Positions 17,122 to 26,405 of a DNA stretch of 43,016 nucleotides are shown one piece after another (position 1 is the stretch's first letter; each line of letters starts with the position of its first letter). This DNA comes from Lachnospiraceae bacterium (GTDB taxonomy: Bacteria; Bacillota; Clostridia; Lachnospirales; Lachnospiraceae): NCBI GenBank assembly GCA_017962825.1, contig JAGCUO010000127.1:1-43016 (forward strand). Direction: 5' to 3'. The notes beneath the pieces are model-generated. The model saw only the letters and a program-made list of their open reading frames with translations, did not search any database and was not told the DNA's origin. A program made the translations under genes and the position numbers.

Positions 17122-17137
17122 ATGTAACCGCTTACAT
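17122..17137 (+). promoter_or_regulatory. cre-like palindromic operator (CcpA/LacI type)
   Basis: ATGTAACCGCTTACAT is a near-perfect palindrome with central CG. Its first 15 bases fit the Bacillus cre consensus WTGNAANCGNWNNCW at every fixed position. It begins ~7 bases after the predicted transcription start, a place where a bound CcpA/LacI-family protein would repress. Which regulator binds cannot be told from the sequence. Confidence 0.6.
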
Positions 17138-17180
17138 CCGCGTAAATATGCGTGGGGCATACATATAAGGGGAAAGATTT

Positions 17181-17852
17181 ATGAAGTATTTTTTTACATC
17201 CAAGATTGAAAAAGAAAACGATGAAGTAAGGATCAACATTCCTTTCAATATCTGGGAGGTTTGCAAGCATCGTGATGAGATAAGCGCGGAGCTTATTATC
17301 GATAATCAGTTCATCAACTGTAACCTGATCCCTCTCGAAAAGGGAATGTATAAGCTTATGATCCCTGCGGGAACCGAGCTTAATATCGATATGAACACCG
17401 ATCACAAGTTCCTGCTTCATATTACCGATACACTTATCAAGATGGATCAGAATTCTCCATACAGTGTGGAGAAACCCATCAGAAAGATAGATTCCATCGA
17501 TCTTATAATCCAGCCCGGAGACGGTCTTTGCGGACAGGCATGTATCGCGATGCTTGCGGGGGTTACCATCGCAGATGTCATTTCCGTTATGGATTGCCGC
17601 GAGTGGCAGGGAACCATGGGCAGACTTATTTCCGCACTCAATTATTACGGAATAGACCACAGCAATGTCATCGTTTATCCCGGAGAGGGAGATAATGTAG
17701 TTCTTCCCAAGTGCGCGATCCTCATGGAGAAGATGGGAAGATTCAGTCATTACCTTCTCTATTTTAACGGAAAATACTATGATCCCAATCTCGGAATCAT
17801 GGATGAATACGATATGACCAAACTTGTAGGTTATCTCGAGATCAATATATGA
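17181..17852 (+). CDS. DUF1905-like domain fused to C39-like cysteine peptidase domain
   Basis: 223 aa, no signal peptide. Residues 1-75 follow the DUF1905 pattern (small beta barrel: YFFTSKIE...INIPFNIWEV...AELIIDNQFINCNLIPLEKGMYKLMIP). Residues 105-215 look like a papain-fold C39-type domain: Gln111 and Cys117 in QPGDGLCGQACIAMLAG, His190 in GRFSHYLLYF, Asp201 in YYDPNLG, i.e. the Gln-Cys-His-Asp set in the right order. It could be a protease, a deamidase or a transglutaminase-like enzyme; the fold is inferred from motifs. It has its own strong promoter and cre-like site, with GGGGAAAG before ATG 17181. The stop codon overlaps the next promoter. Confidence 0.8.
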   Translation: MKYFFTSKIEKENDEVRINIPFNIWEVCKHRDEISAELIIDNQFINCNLIPLEKGMYKLMIPAGTELNIDMNTDHKFLLHITDTLIKMDQNSPYSVEKPIRKIDSIDLIIQPGDGLCGQACIAMLAGVTIADVISVMDCREWQGTMGRLISALNYYGIDHSNVIVYPGEGDNVVLPKCAILMEKMGRFSHYLLYFNGKYYDPNLGIMDEYDMTKLVGYLEINI

Positions 17853-17858
17853 TATAAT
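17850..17858 (+). promoter_or_regulatory. Extended -10 promoter overlapping the C39 stop codon
   Basis: TGATATAAT fits the extended -10 consensus TGnTATAAT perfectly. The -35 region is poor, which extended -10 promoters tolerate. Transcription would start near 17865, placing the hairpin at 17877-17907 inside the leader of the next gene. Confidence 0.6.
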
Positions 17859-17876
17859 TCAAAAGGCTTTAGATAC

Positions 17877-17911
17877 AGACTCCGGGGACAAAAATTTCCC
17901 GGAGTCTTTTT
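17877..17911 (+). terminator. Intrinsic terminator, possibly an attenuator of the next gene
   Basis: A 10-bp stem (17877-17886 with 17898-17907) with an 11-nt loop, followed by TTTTT to 17911. It lies between two genes but only 7 bases before the ribosome site of the second, and downstream of a predicted promoter. It can therefore both end the C39 transcript and attenuate the membrane-protein gene. Confidence 0.85.
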
Positions 17912-17932
17912 ATGCGTAAAAGGAGTACTGTT

Positions 17933-19438
17933 TTGATAAGAAAGATTCTTAAGATAAGATTTTCGGACAAAGTACTTGCCGCACTTTCGGTTGCGGCTCT
18001 TATCCTTGCACTTATTCCGCTGTACAGACTTGCTTTTTATGCGGTTCCCAGATATGACGATTTCGGTTACGGTCTTAATCTGTGGAAAGAGCAGAGATAC
18101 GGATACGGCCTTCTTACGATAATCAAGGCGGGATACGAGACCGCCCTCAGTTCCCATTATTCATGGCAGGGAACTTATTCCTCTATTTTCATGATGGCCC
18201 AGATGCCTGCGGCTCTCGGATATGACAGATACTTTATCGGCCCCATGATGCTCATAACATCACTTGCAGTATCCGTGTTTTTCCTTTCCATGGTCCTTAC
18301 AAGGGTCTATCTTGGAGCGGACAGATATAAGAGGATCATCTTCTCGGTCATTGTAACCCTTACGCTCACCGAGTGTATCTACACCGCACAGCAGGGCTTT
18401 TACTGGTACAACAGCGGTGTTCATTATGTGTTCATGCACAGCGTAATGTTTATGATGGTTGCGTTTCTGGTGCTCCTGTATCGGGAAACTCATCCGGTTG
18501 CCCGTTTTATCCTTTTTTCCATCGTCACATTTCTGGCCTTTGTTTGTGCGGGTGCTAATTTCGTAACCTGTGTTCAGGGGATTTTACTCCTATCCGGATA
18601 TATAGTTCTTGTTCTTATAAAGGATGCCCGCAAGGTGGTATGGTATCTGCCCGCATTCTTTGTTTATATGTTCGGACTTAAGCTCAATCTCCTTGCTCCC
18701 GGAAATGCCCATCGTCAAGCTTCATATCAGGGTGAGGGGGTTGTCACTTCCATAATCGATTCCCTTAAAGAGGGCGTGGTAAATGCATGGAAATTCAGCG
18801 GTCTTTTCGTGATCGTTCTTATGATCATCGCCGTTCCCGTTATCAGGATGATGGTTAAAAAGACGGATTATAAATTCAGGATGCCTGTACTTTTCACCCT
18901 TCTTTCTTATTGCTTTTACTGCACCGGATATACTTCCAGTTACTATTCCATGGGAAATCCGGGACTTTCCAGAACCTGGATCGCGGTCTGCTTTACTTTC
19001 CAGATACTTCTGTTTGCCAATGAGATCTACTGGATAGGGTATCTGGTACACAGTCATGTTGCGGAGAAGATATATTCACTCACAAAGATCAGGTTCAGAC
19101 ATTATGTTCTTTATTATGCTGCGGCTTTCGTGATGCTCCTGTTTTCTTTTCACATAACTCAGGATAAGATCGGTGCGGTGTCATCCTTCGGAGCTTACTA
19201 TTATATCCATACGGGCGAGGCCTATGCCTTCCACGAGGAATTCCTGGAGAGAGTAAATATCATCGAAAGATCCGGCGGAGGAGAGGTTGTTGTTCCCGAA
19301 TATGCCTATAAACCCTGGTTTCTGATCAACAGAGATATCTCCGATGATCCGACTCAGGAGGAAAACAGGATGATGTCCGAGTACTTCGGTATAGATGCAC
19401 TCCGTACTATTCCGAGAGACGAGTATTACGGAGATTGA
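17933..19438 (+). CDS. DUF6056-like polytopic membrane protein
   Basis: 501 aa, about ten to twelve hydrophobic helices. After the first helix comes VPRYDDFGYGL, then SWQGTYSSIFMM, a pattern I associate with DUF6056, a GT-C-like group of unknown activity. The acidic Asp-Asp in the first outer loop is where GT-C enzymes keep their catalytic acid. I choose TTG 17933, which has AAAAGGAG at 17918-17925 with 7-base spacing; the in-frame ATG 17912 lies directly on the terminator tail without a ribosome site. The last ~70 residues are soluble. It may be co-regulated with the glycan genes upstream, but no sequence evidence shows that. Confidence 0.8.
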   Translation: MIRKILKIRFSDKVLAALSVAALILALIPLYRLAFYAVPRYDDFGYGLNLWKEQRYGYGLLTIIKAGYETALSSHYSWQGTYSSIFMMAQMPAALGYDRYFIGPMMLITSLAVSVFFLSMVLTRVYLGADRYKRIIFSVIVTLTLTECIYTAQQGFYWYNSGVHYVFMHSVMFMMVAFLVLLYRETHPVARFILFSIVTFLAFVCAGANFVTCVQGILLLSGYIVLVLIKDARKVVWYLPAFFVYMFGLKLNLLAPGNAHRQASYQGEGVVTSIIDSLKEGVVNAWKFSGLFVIVLMIIAVPVIRMMVKKTDYKFRMPVLFTLLSYCFYCTGYTSSYYSMGNPGLSRTWIAVCFTFQILLFANEIYWIGYLVHSHVAEKIYSLTKIRFRHYVLYYAAAFVMLLFSFHITQDKIGAVSSFGAYYYIHTGEAYAFHEEFLERVNIIERSGGGEVVVPEYAYKPWFLINRDISDDPTQEENRMMSEYFGIDALRTIPRDEYYGD

Positions 19439-19476
19439 GTAAATTATAAAAAAACTCAAAATTCTCGTCTTTATGC

Positions 19477-19505
19477 TTGCATTTCAAAATAGGAAATACT
19501 AATAT
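19477..19505 (+). promoter_or_regulatory. Probable promoter of groES-groEL
   Basis: TTGCAT at 19477-19482 and TAATAT at 19500-19505 with a 17-base spacer (each 4 of 6). The predicted start is near 19512, just before the CIRCE operator, which is the usual arrangement in Firmicutes. Confidence 0.6.
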
Positions 19506-19517
19506 AGGTAATGTCGA

Positions 19518-19544
19518 TTAGCACTCAAATTAATTGAGTGCTAA
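19518..19544 (+). promoter_or_regulatory. CIRCE operator (HrcA binding site)
   Basis: TTAGCACTC - 9 bases - GAGTGCTAA, an exact match to the CIRCE consensus on both arms. HrcA binds it and represses class I heat-shock genes until heat shock lowers HrcA activity. hrcA is not in the window. Confidence 0.98.
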
Positions 19545-19594
19545 CAAGAGAAAACTAACAACGCATTCTCATGCGTCAAAAAGGAGGCAACAAT

Positions 19595-19885
19595 ATGAAG
19601 TTAGTACCTTTAGGTGACAGAGTAGTCCTTAAGGCAGTAGCTGCCGAAGAGACCACCAAGTCCGGAATCATCCTTGCAGGAGCTGCAGGAAAAGAGAAGC
19701 CCTCACAGGGTGATGTAGTTGCTGTAGGCCCCGGAATCACCGCTGACGGCAAGGAAGTCAAGATGGAAGTCAAAAAGGGCGACAGAGTAATCTATCAGAA
19801 ATATGCCGGAACAGAAGTTAAGCTTGAAGATGACGAGGAATACATTGTTGTTAAGCAGAACGATATCCTCGCAATTGTAAAATAA
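19595..19885 (+). CDS. groES: Co-chaperonin GroES (Hsp10)
   Basis: 96 aa. It caps the GroEL cavity. LVPLGDRVVLK near the start, a mobile loop region EETTKSGIILAGAAGKEKPSQG and the closing DILAIV are typical. ATG 19595 has AGGAGG at 19582-19587; a longer reading from 19571 lacks such a site. Preceded by a promoter and CIRCE, and 18 bases before groEL. Confidence 0.98.
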   Translation: MKLVPLGDRVVLKAVAAEETTKSGIILAGAAGKEKPSQGDVVAVGPGITADGKEVKMEVKKGDRVIYQKYAGTEVKLEDDEEYIVVKQNDILAIVK

Positions 19886-21526
<1,641 letters not shown>

Positions 21527-21557
21527 TCGAAAACTGAGCCGTGCAATGAAATAAAAT

Positions 21558-21606
21558 AGATCCGTCCGAGGACATGCTTGCATGTACATAGGACGGATCT
21601 TTTTTA
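21558..21606 (+). terminator. Terminator of groES-groEL
   Basis: A 10-bp stem (21558-21567 with 21591-21600) with a 23-nt loop that can pair further (CATGC with GCATG), followed by TTTTTT to 21606. Confidence 0.88.
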
Positions 21607-21616
21607 TTGCATTATA

Positions 21617-21761
21617 GGGCGAAGCCCGACATGAGGAAAACGAGCAAAGCGAGTTTTCCGAATGAGCACGGCATTACGTGGTGATGCCGAATAAGCATGG
21701 CGTTCGCAGCTCCGTTTTTGCGCAGGGATGAGCTGATGCTTGCAGTGATCGCCGTGGCGAT
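21617..21761. repeat. Run of four short hairpins in the groEL - araC gap
   Basis: Between the groEL terminator and the end of the minus-strand AraC gene are several inverted repeats: GGGC/GCCC (21617-21627), GGAAAAC/GTTTTCC (21635-21659), CGGCAT/ATGCCG (21669-21689) and ATCGCC/GGCGAT (21748-21761). Two similar segments, CCGAATGAGCACGGC and CCGAATAAGCATGGC, recur within it. It looks like a genus-specific intergenic repeat or the 3' end structure of the AraC transcript; no known RNA family was recognised. Confidence 0.45.
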
Positions 21762-22606
21762 TATCTGTATAGTTTCCTGTAATTTCTGGGCGAATACCCC
21801 GTAATCTCCCTGAACACCTTATTAAATGTGGTGGTGGACTGGAATCCCGCCATGAATGCACAATCCGTAATGGATAATCCTTTATCCAGCAGAAGAGATG
21901 TTGCACTCTTTACCCTTATATTGGACAGGTAAGCCGGGAAGGATATGTGCATGTATTGCTTGAACAGCTTCGAGAAGTAGAAGGTGCTTATCCCGATATG
22001 ATCAGCAACCTCTGTCTGAGTGATGGGGTTGGATGAATTCTCGGAGATGTAATTGCAGGCTGCATGGATATACTGCCATCCGATCCTGGAAGTATCTTCG
22101 GAATCGATAAGAGAGCTGTTATCCGACATGACATGCTCGCCGATACTTACCAATATCTCATAAACACATCCTTTGCTTCTTGACTCCGCAAACATATCTC
22201 CGGATTTTTTGATCCTTTCGATCTCAAAGATCCTGTCCGCTATGAATTCGGCAAGAACCGGTTCTTCTTTGACGGATATGTGTTTGCAATCATAGAGGAA
22301 TCTGGATACTGATAACAGATCCATGTTGTTCTCAAGGATCAGAGAAGAAAACTGGATGAATATCGCCCCGTTTTTGGGTATCTTGACCGTTTCGTGAATC
22401 TGTCCCGGCCATACCAGAAGAACATCCCCGGCATTTAATTTATAGACAGTGTCCCCAATCTTGTATTTGCAGCCGTCTTTGAGCGCGACGGTAAACTCCG
22501 CAGCATTATGCCAATGAGGAGGATAGATTTCGGGTATCTCGTCATTGGTAATGGAGATGGAGGTCGGGGTTTCAAAATGAATTGTTTCCTGAGTGTTTTT
22601 ATTCAT
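21761..22606 (-). CDS. AraC family transcriptional regulator
   Basis: 281 aa. The N-terminal cupin ligand domain has PPHWHNAAEF...LNAGDVLLVWPGQIHETV. The C-terminal ~100 residues carry two helix-turn-helix motifs (TQTEVADHIGISTFYFSKLFKQYMHISF and SITDCAFMAGFQSTTTFNKVFREITGYSPRNYRK), the AraC/XylS signature. Such proteins usually sense a sugar and activate carbohydrate genes. It is divergent from the MATE/hydrolase genes with a ~97-bp A-rich gap, which is its likely target. Confidence 0.95.
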   Translation of the reverse strand: MNKNTQETIHFETPTSISITNDEIPEIYPPHWHNAAEFTVALKDGCKYKIGDTVYKLNAGDVLLVWPGQIHETVKIPKNGAIFIQFSSLILENNMDLLSVSRFLYDCKHISVKEEPVLAEFIADRIFEIERIKKSGDMFAESRSKGCVYEILVSIGEHVMSDNSSLIDSEDTSRIGWQYIHAACNYISENSSNPITQTEVADHIGISTFYFSKLFKQYMHISFPAYLSNIRVKSATSLLLDKGLSITDCAFMAGFQSTTTFNKVFREITGYSPRNYRKLYR

Positions 22607-22703
22607 ACCTTAATAATAACAAAAAATGGGCAAAACACAACAAATAAGTAATTCTATAAAAAAATGCCGCGGAATAGAATGGGACTTGAAAGGATGAATA
22701 TTT

Positions 22704-24106
22704 ATGAGAAGTCGGGAGACGGATTTTACAACAGGAAAGCCTTCATCACTTATTCTGCAGTTTTACTGGCCGCTTTTAATGACCAGTATGCTTCAGCAGT
22801 TTTATAATTTTGCAGACACATGGATCGTAGGTAAGGGACTCGGAGATAATGCCCTTGCCGCTGTCGGAAACATGGGTTCTTTATTTTTCCTGATAGTCGG
22901 TTTCTCATTCGGTATAGCAAACGGATTCGGTGTTCTCATCGCCCAGAGTTACGGTGCGGGAAATATCGAGGCACTCAGGCACAGGATGGCGGGAGTCATT
23001 GAACTCGGGCTGGTGATCTCTGTATTGTTATCCGCATTCAGCGTAGCTTTCCTGCCTCATGCATTAAGGCTTCTTCAGACAGATGAGATCATCATGGCTG
23101 ACAGTCTTAAGTACGGATATATCATCTTCGGAGGTCTTTCCACCGGTATTTGCTACAATATCAGTGCCGCTGTTCTAAGAGCGTTGGGGGACAGCAAGAC
23201 TCCTCTCAAGGCTATTGTCATTTCTTCGGTTCTCAATGTTACACTGAACTGCTTTTTCATATTCGGAATGGGTATGGGTGTGGAAGGCGTTGCCATCGCC
23301 ACCATCGTTGCCCAGATCATCTCAGCTGCGTTTTGTATCTACAGACTCAGCAGGATTCCCGTTATTCACCTGACGAAAGAGCATTTTAAAAATGAAAATA
23401 AGATCTTCTTTGAACTTCTCGCCAACGGACTTCCCATGGCGTTCATGAATTCCATCACAGCGGTGGGATGCATGGTGGTTCAGTATTTTGTCAACGGCTA
23501 CGGTGTCGTATATACCGCGGCGTATGCTGCATGCAGTAAATATCTCAATCTTTTCATGAATCCTGCCTCAACTGCCGGAAATGCCATGAGTGCATATACT
23601 TCTCAGAACTATGGTGCCGGCAGGTTTGTAAGGATCAGGGACGACTCAAAGTTACTCTTTCCATCGCCGGTATTTCCTACCTTGTACTCGGATCTCTCAT
23701 GGTGTTCTTCCCGGGATTTTTGTCACGTATTCTTTTGCAGGGAAGTGCACAGATACGTCTGGCGTGCATGTTCCTTCCCAGATGCGGAATCATGATGATA
23801 TTCGTAGATGTTCTCTTCGTTGTGAGAAACTGTGTACAGGGAATGGGCAAACCTATGCTTCCCATGGCTTCCGGAATTCTCGAGATGTTTTTGAGGATAT
23901 TCGTGATATCATTTTTAATGAGCAGACTCGGATTCAAAGCGACGGCTTATGCTGAGATCGCGGCATGGGTGGGTGCACTTGCGGTTAATGCTTTTGCACT
24001 TCATAAATACCTGGCTCCGCTGCTTATGACGGAAGGATCCGAATCGAAAGAAAATGAAATGATAATTCATGGAAGGTGGAGGAGAAAACTTCATGGGACA
24101 TTTTAA
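22704..24106 (+). pseudogene. MATE family efflux transporter, frameshifted
   Basis: The first frame (22704-23795) reads as a MATE transporter up to residue ~313: FYWPLLMTSMLQQFYNFADTWIVGKGLGDNALAAVG, ALGDSKTPLKA and YTSQNYGAGRFVRIRD are typical. It then turns into non-MATE sequence. The other frame resumes LKVTLSIAGISYLVLGSLMVFFPG and ends at 24106. The switch point is near 23641-23645; the sequence ...GGGACGACTC would read through as RDGLK with one more G, so a single-base deletion is the simplest cause. The restored protein would be ~467 aa with 12 helices. AAAGGA precedes ATG 22704. If real, the transporter is inactive; if an assembly error, it is an intact drug/metabolite:cation antiporter next to a sugar-type regulator and hydrolase. 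Confidence 0.85.
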
Positions 24107-25844
24107 TAACTTCAAAGTAACTGTTTATTGCGTATCTTCGATCCTGCAAAATATGGATCTTGATACTCTCGAAAAACAGTACGAATTCATCGAAAAGTAT
24201 GTGGGACTTGATAAGGTATATCTGGAGCCCTACAGAGGTCCTCACTGGGTAGAGAAGGACAAGATAAGAGAGATCACCAAGTTCTTCAGAGACAGAAATG
24301 TGGAAGTCTCGGGCGGACTTACCACCGTTGTTCCGGATCTTTCGGACGAGGATAAAGATAAGCAGAGACTTTTCGGAACATTTTGTTATACAAATCCCAA
24401 GATGCGCGAGCATGTAAGGAAGGTTTCGGAGTACTGTGCGGATCTTTTTGATGAAGTAATCCTGGATGATTTCTATTTTACCAACTGCACATGTGAAGAA
24501 TGTCTCAAGGCCAAGGGAGACAGATCGTGGGTTGATTTCAGAAGAGATCTCATGAAGGATGTTTCGGAGAATCTGATAGTAGGTCCCGCCAAAAAGATCA
24601 ATCCCAATATCAAAATGATCATCAAGTTCCCCAATTGGCGTGAATCCTATCATGCAACCGGCTACAGACCCGATGTGGAGAAAGATATTTTCGACAAGGT
24701 CTATACCGGAACCGAAACAAGAGCAAGTGCATATCAGGATCAGCACCTTCCCACTTATCTCAGCTACAGCCTGGTAAGGTGGATGGATGATGCATCGGAT
24801 GATCGCAATCAGGGAACCTGGTTTGATACTTATCAGTGCTGGCCCATAGACGATTATCTCGAGCAGGGATACTTATCCGCTTTTGCAAAACCTGAAGAGA
24901 TCACTCTTTTCCAGTGGACGGATCTTATAGACAATAAACTCGTTACTCCCCTGGGACTTCAGTTTTCAAGAATAGACAGGATGCTGGATAAGACGGGTAA
25001 GCCTGTAGGGATTCCCGCGTATATCCCTTATGCATCACAGGGCGAAAACCACATCGAGGATTTCCTGGGAATGCAGGGAATCGCTCTTTATCCCACACCT
25101 GTATTTCCAAAGGATGGAAGCGTTCTGGTAACAGAAAGTTCTCTTTGCGACAAGGAGATATTCGCTAAACTCAAAGCATTTATGATATCCGGCGGAAAGG
25201 TATTCGTAACTCCCGGATTTATGGCAGGGGCTCCGGAGGATGAATGGAGAGAGATAAGCAGTGCATATCTTACCGGAAGAAAGCTTAATGTAACCAGATA
25301 TTACAAGACCGATGATCCCGCAGGATACATGGAGGATGTAAGGCCGGTTTCTTTTGCGGATATCCAGCATTCAAACAATCTTTCCTGGTCACTCTTAAAC
25401 GGAGGTGCGGGAGAGTATCATTCCACTCTTTTCCTTAAGGATACTTACGGAAAGGGCAAGATGTTTCTGATAAATGTTCCCGAGAATCCTTCGGATCTTT
25501 CTAAGATACCGGGGTGGGCGATGGATGCGGTCAAACAGGAGTTTAATTATGGGGGAATATATATCACTGCTCCGAATGTTTCCGTATTCCACTACGATAA
25601 CGATACCTTTATCCTGTACGCGCATGTAACGGATCATGCACATCCCGTTACCGCAACGATCCATATTCAGGATGAGAATGTAAAGCTTGTTCAGTATTTT
25701 GCTCCCTGGACCAAAGACGGGGAAAGACAGATCGAACTTTCCAAGAAGTCTTTCAGATACGATCTTAAGGGTGTGACCGAAATGACGGCGGATGTGATCC
25801 TTAATCCGGGCGAGTTCTATGAATATAAGATCATCAGAGGATAG
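24093..25844 (+). CDS. Putative glycoside hydrolase of unknown family (TIM barrel plus amidotransferase-like domain)
   Basis: 583 aa, cytoplasmic. Residues ~5-310 look like a TIM barrel with strand-end acids (YLEPYRGP, DEVILDDFYFTNC, TGTETRAS) and a CxCEEC cluster after DDFYF. Residues ~330-420 look like the Rossmann/amidotransferase-like (GH42 trimerisation type) domain: VLVTESSLCDKEIFAKLKAF, then GGKVFVTPGF. A beta-rich C-terminal end with VILNPGEFYEYKI fits a terminal sandwich. I infer a beta-galactosidase-like or related clan A/GHL hydrolase; the substrate is unknown. ATG 24093 has GGAGGA at 24078-24083; the in-frame ATG at 24069 lies in front of that site and is less likely. It overlaps the end of the MATE gene by 14 bases and lies under the AraC regulator. 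Confidence 0.72.
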   Translation: MGHFNNFKVTVYCVSSILQNMDLDTLEKQYEFIEKYVGLDKVYLEPYRGPHWVEKDKIREITKFFRDRNVEVSGGLTTVVPDLSDEDKDKQRLFGTFCYTNPKMREHVRKVSEYCADLFDEVILDDFYFTNCTCEECLKAKGDRSWVDFRRDLMKDVSENLIVGPAKKINPNIKMIIKFPNWRESYHATGYRPDVEKDIFDKVYTGTETRASAYQDQHLPTYLSYSLVRWMDDASDDRNQGTWFDTYQCWPIDDYLEQGYLSAFAKPEEITLFQWTDLIDNKLVTPLGLQFSRIDRMLDKTGKPVGIPAYIPYASQGENHIEDFLGMQGIALYPTPVFPKDGSVLVTESSLCDKEIFAKLKAFMISGGKVFVTPGFMAGAPEDEWREISSAYLTGRKLNVTRYYKTDDPAGYMEDVRPVSFADIQHSNNLSWSLLNGGAGEYHSTLFLKDTYGKGKMFLINVPENPSDLSKIPGWAMDAVKQEFNYGGIYITAPNVSVFHYDNDTFILYAHVTDHAHPVTATIHIQDENVKLVQYFAPWTKDGERQIELSKKSFRYDLKGVTEMTADVILNPGEFYEYKIIRG

Positions 25845-25864
25845 GAGCTGGTATAAAAATATAG

Positions 25865-25893
25865 TTGACTAAATCCGGAGGATTTTATAAAAT
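25865..25893 (+). promoter_or_regulatory. Promoter of the ohrR-like/gpx operon
   Basis: -35 TTGACT at 25865-25870, 17-base spacer, -10 TAAAAT at 25888-25893 (each 5 of 6). The predicted start is near 25900, leaving a ~40-nt leader. Confidence 0.75.
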
Positions 25894-25898
25894 ACTTT

Positions 25899-25917
25899 TG
25901 CACAAGTAAATTGTACG
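25899..25917 (+). promoter_or_regulatory. Candidate OhrR-type operator at the transcription start
   Basis: TGCACAA-5-TTGTACG is an imperfect inverted repeat (5 of 7 pairs) covering the predicted +1. It resembles the TACAATT/AATTGTA type operators of OhrR, suggesting that the downstream MarR protein represses its own operon. Confidence 0.45.
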
Positions 25918-25940
25918 AAAGTGATACGAGGTAAGAGTTA

Positions 25941-26390
25941 ATGAAAAACAGTAATGACTTTGACAGACTTAAGCTTTGCAATCAGGTTTGTTTTCCGCTT
26001 TATGCCTGCTCAAAGGAACTTGTAAGACAGTATGGACCGTATCTGAAGGAACTTGATCTTACTTATACCCAGTACATTGTAATGATGGTCATGTGGGAAA
26101 GAGAAGAAGCTTCATCCAGGGAACTTGCAGACTGCCTCCATCTGGATTACGGAACCTTGACTCCGGTTCTTAAGAGGCTCGAGCTTGCCGGATACCTGAC
26201 AAGAGAACGTTCAGGCGTTGATGAAAGACTTTTAACACTTAAGCTTACCAAAGAGGGTAAGAAACTTAAGGCAAAGGCTGTTCACATCCCCGGCGAGATC
26301 GCTGCAAAGGTCGGACTTACGGAGGATGAATTTAAAACACTCTATGCTCTTACTTACAAAGCACTTGCGAACATGGAATCGGTTGATTAA
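25941..26390 (+). CDS. MarR family regulator, OhrR-type peroxide sensor
   Basis: 149 aa. The N-terminus LKLCNQVCFPLYACSKEL aligns with OhrR of B. subtilis (LENQLCFLLYASSRE), with Cys17 at the place of the reactive Cys15; Cys13 and Cys23 are extra. The winged helix is clear: SSRELADCLHLDYGTLTPVLKRLELAGYLTRERSGVDERLLTLKLTKEG. OhrR proteins repress until organic hydroperoxide or hypochlorite oxidises the sensor Cys. A glutathione peroxidase gene follows after 15 bases, a fitting target. Promoter and a candidate operator lie upstream. Confidence 0.92.
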   Translation: MKNSNDFDRLKLCNQVCFPLYACSKELVRQYGPYLKELDLTYTQYIVMMVMWEREEASSRELADCLHLDYGTLTPVLKRLELAGYLTRERSGVDERLLTLKLTKEGKKLKAKAVHIPGEIAAKVGLTEDEFKTLYALTYKALANMESVD

Positions 26391-26405
26391 GCAAAGGAGA
26401 AGACT

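Noticed and set aside
21604-21906. 100-codon minus-strand frame overlapping the AraC end
   Set aside because: Different frame from the well-supported AraC C-terminus and runs through the hairpin cluster.
23630-23660. Programmed frameshift in the MATE gene
   Set aside because: No slippery heptamer or downstream pseudoknot was seen, and MATE genes are not known to be recoded; a deletion or error is simpler.
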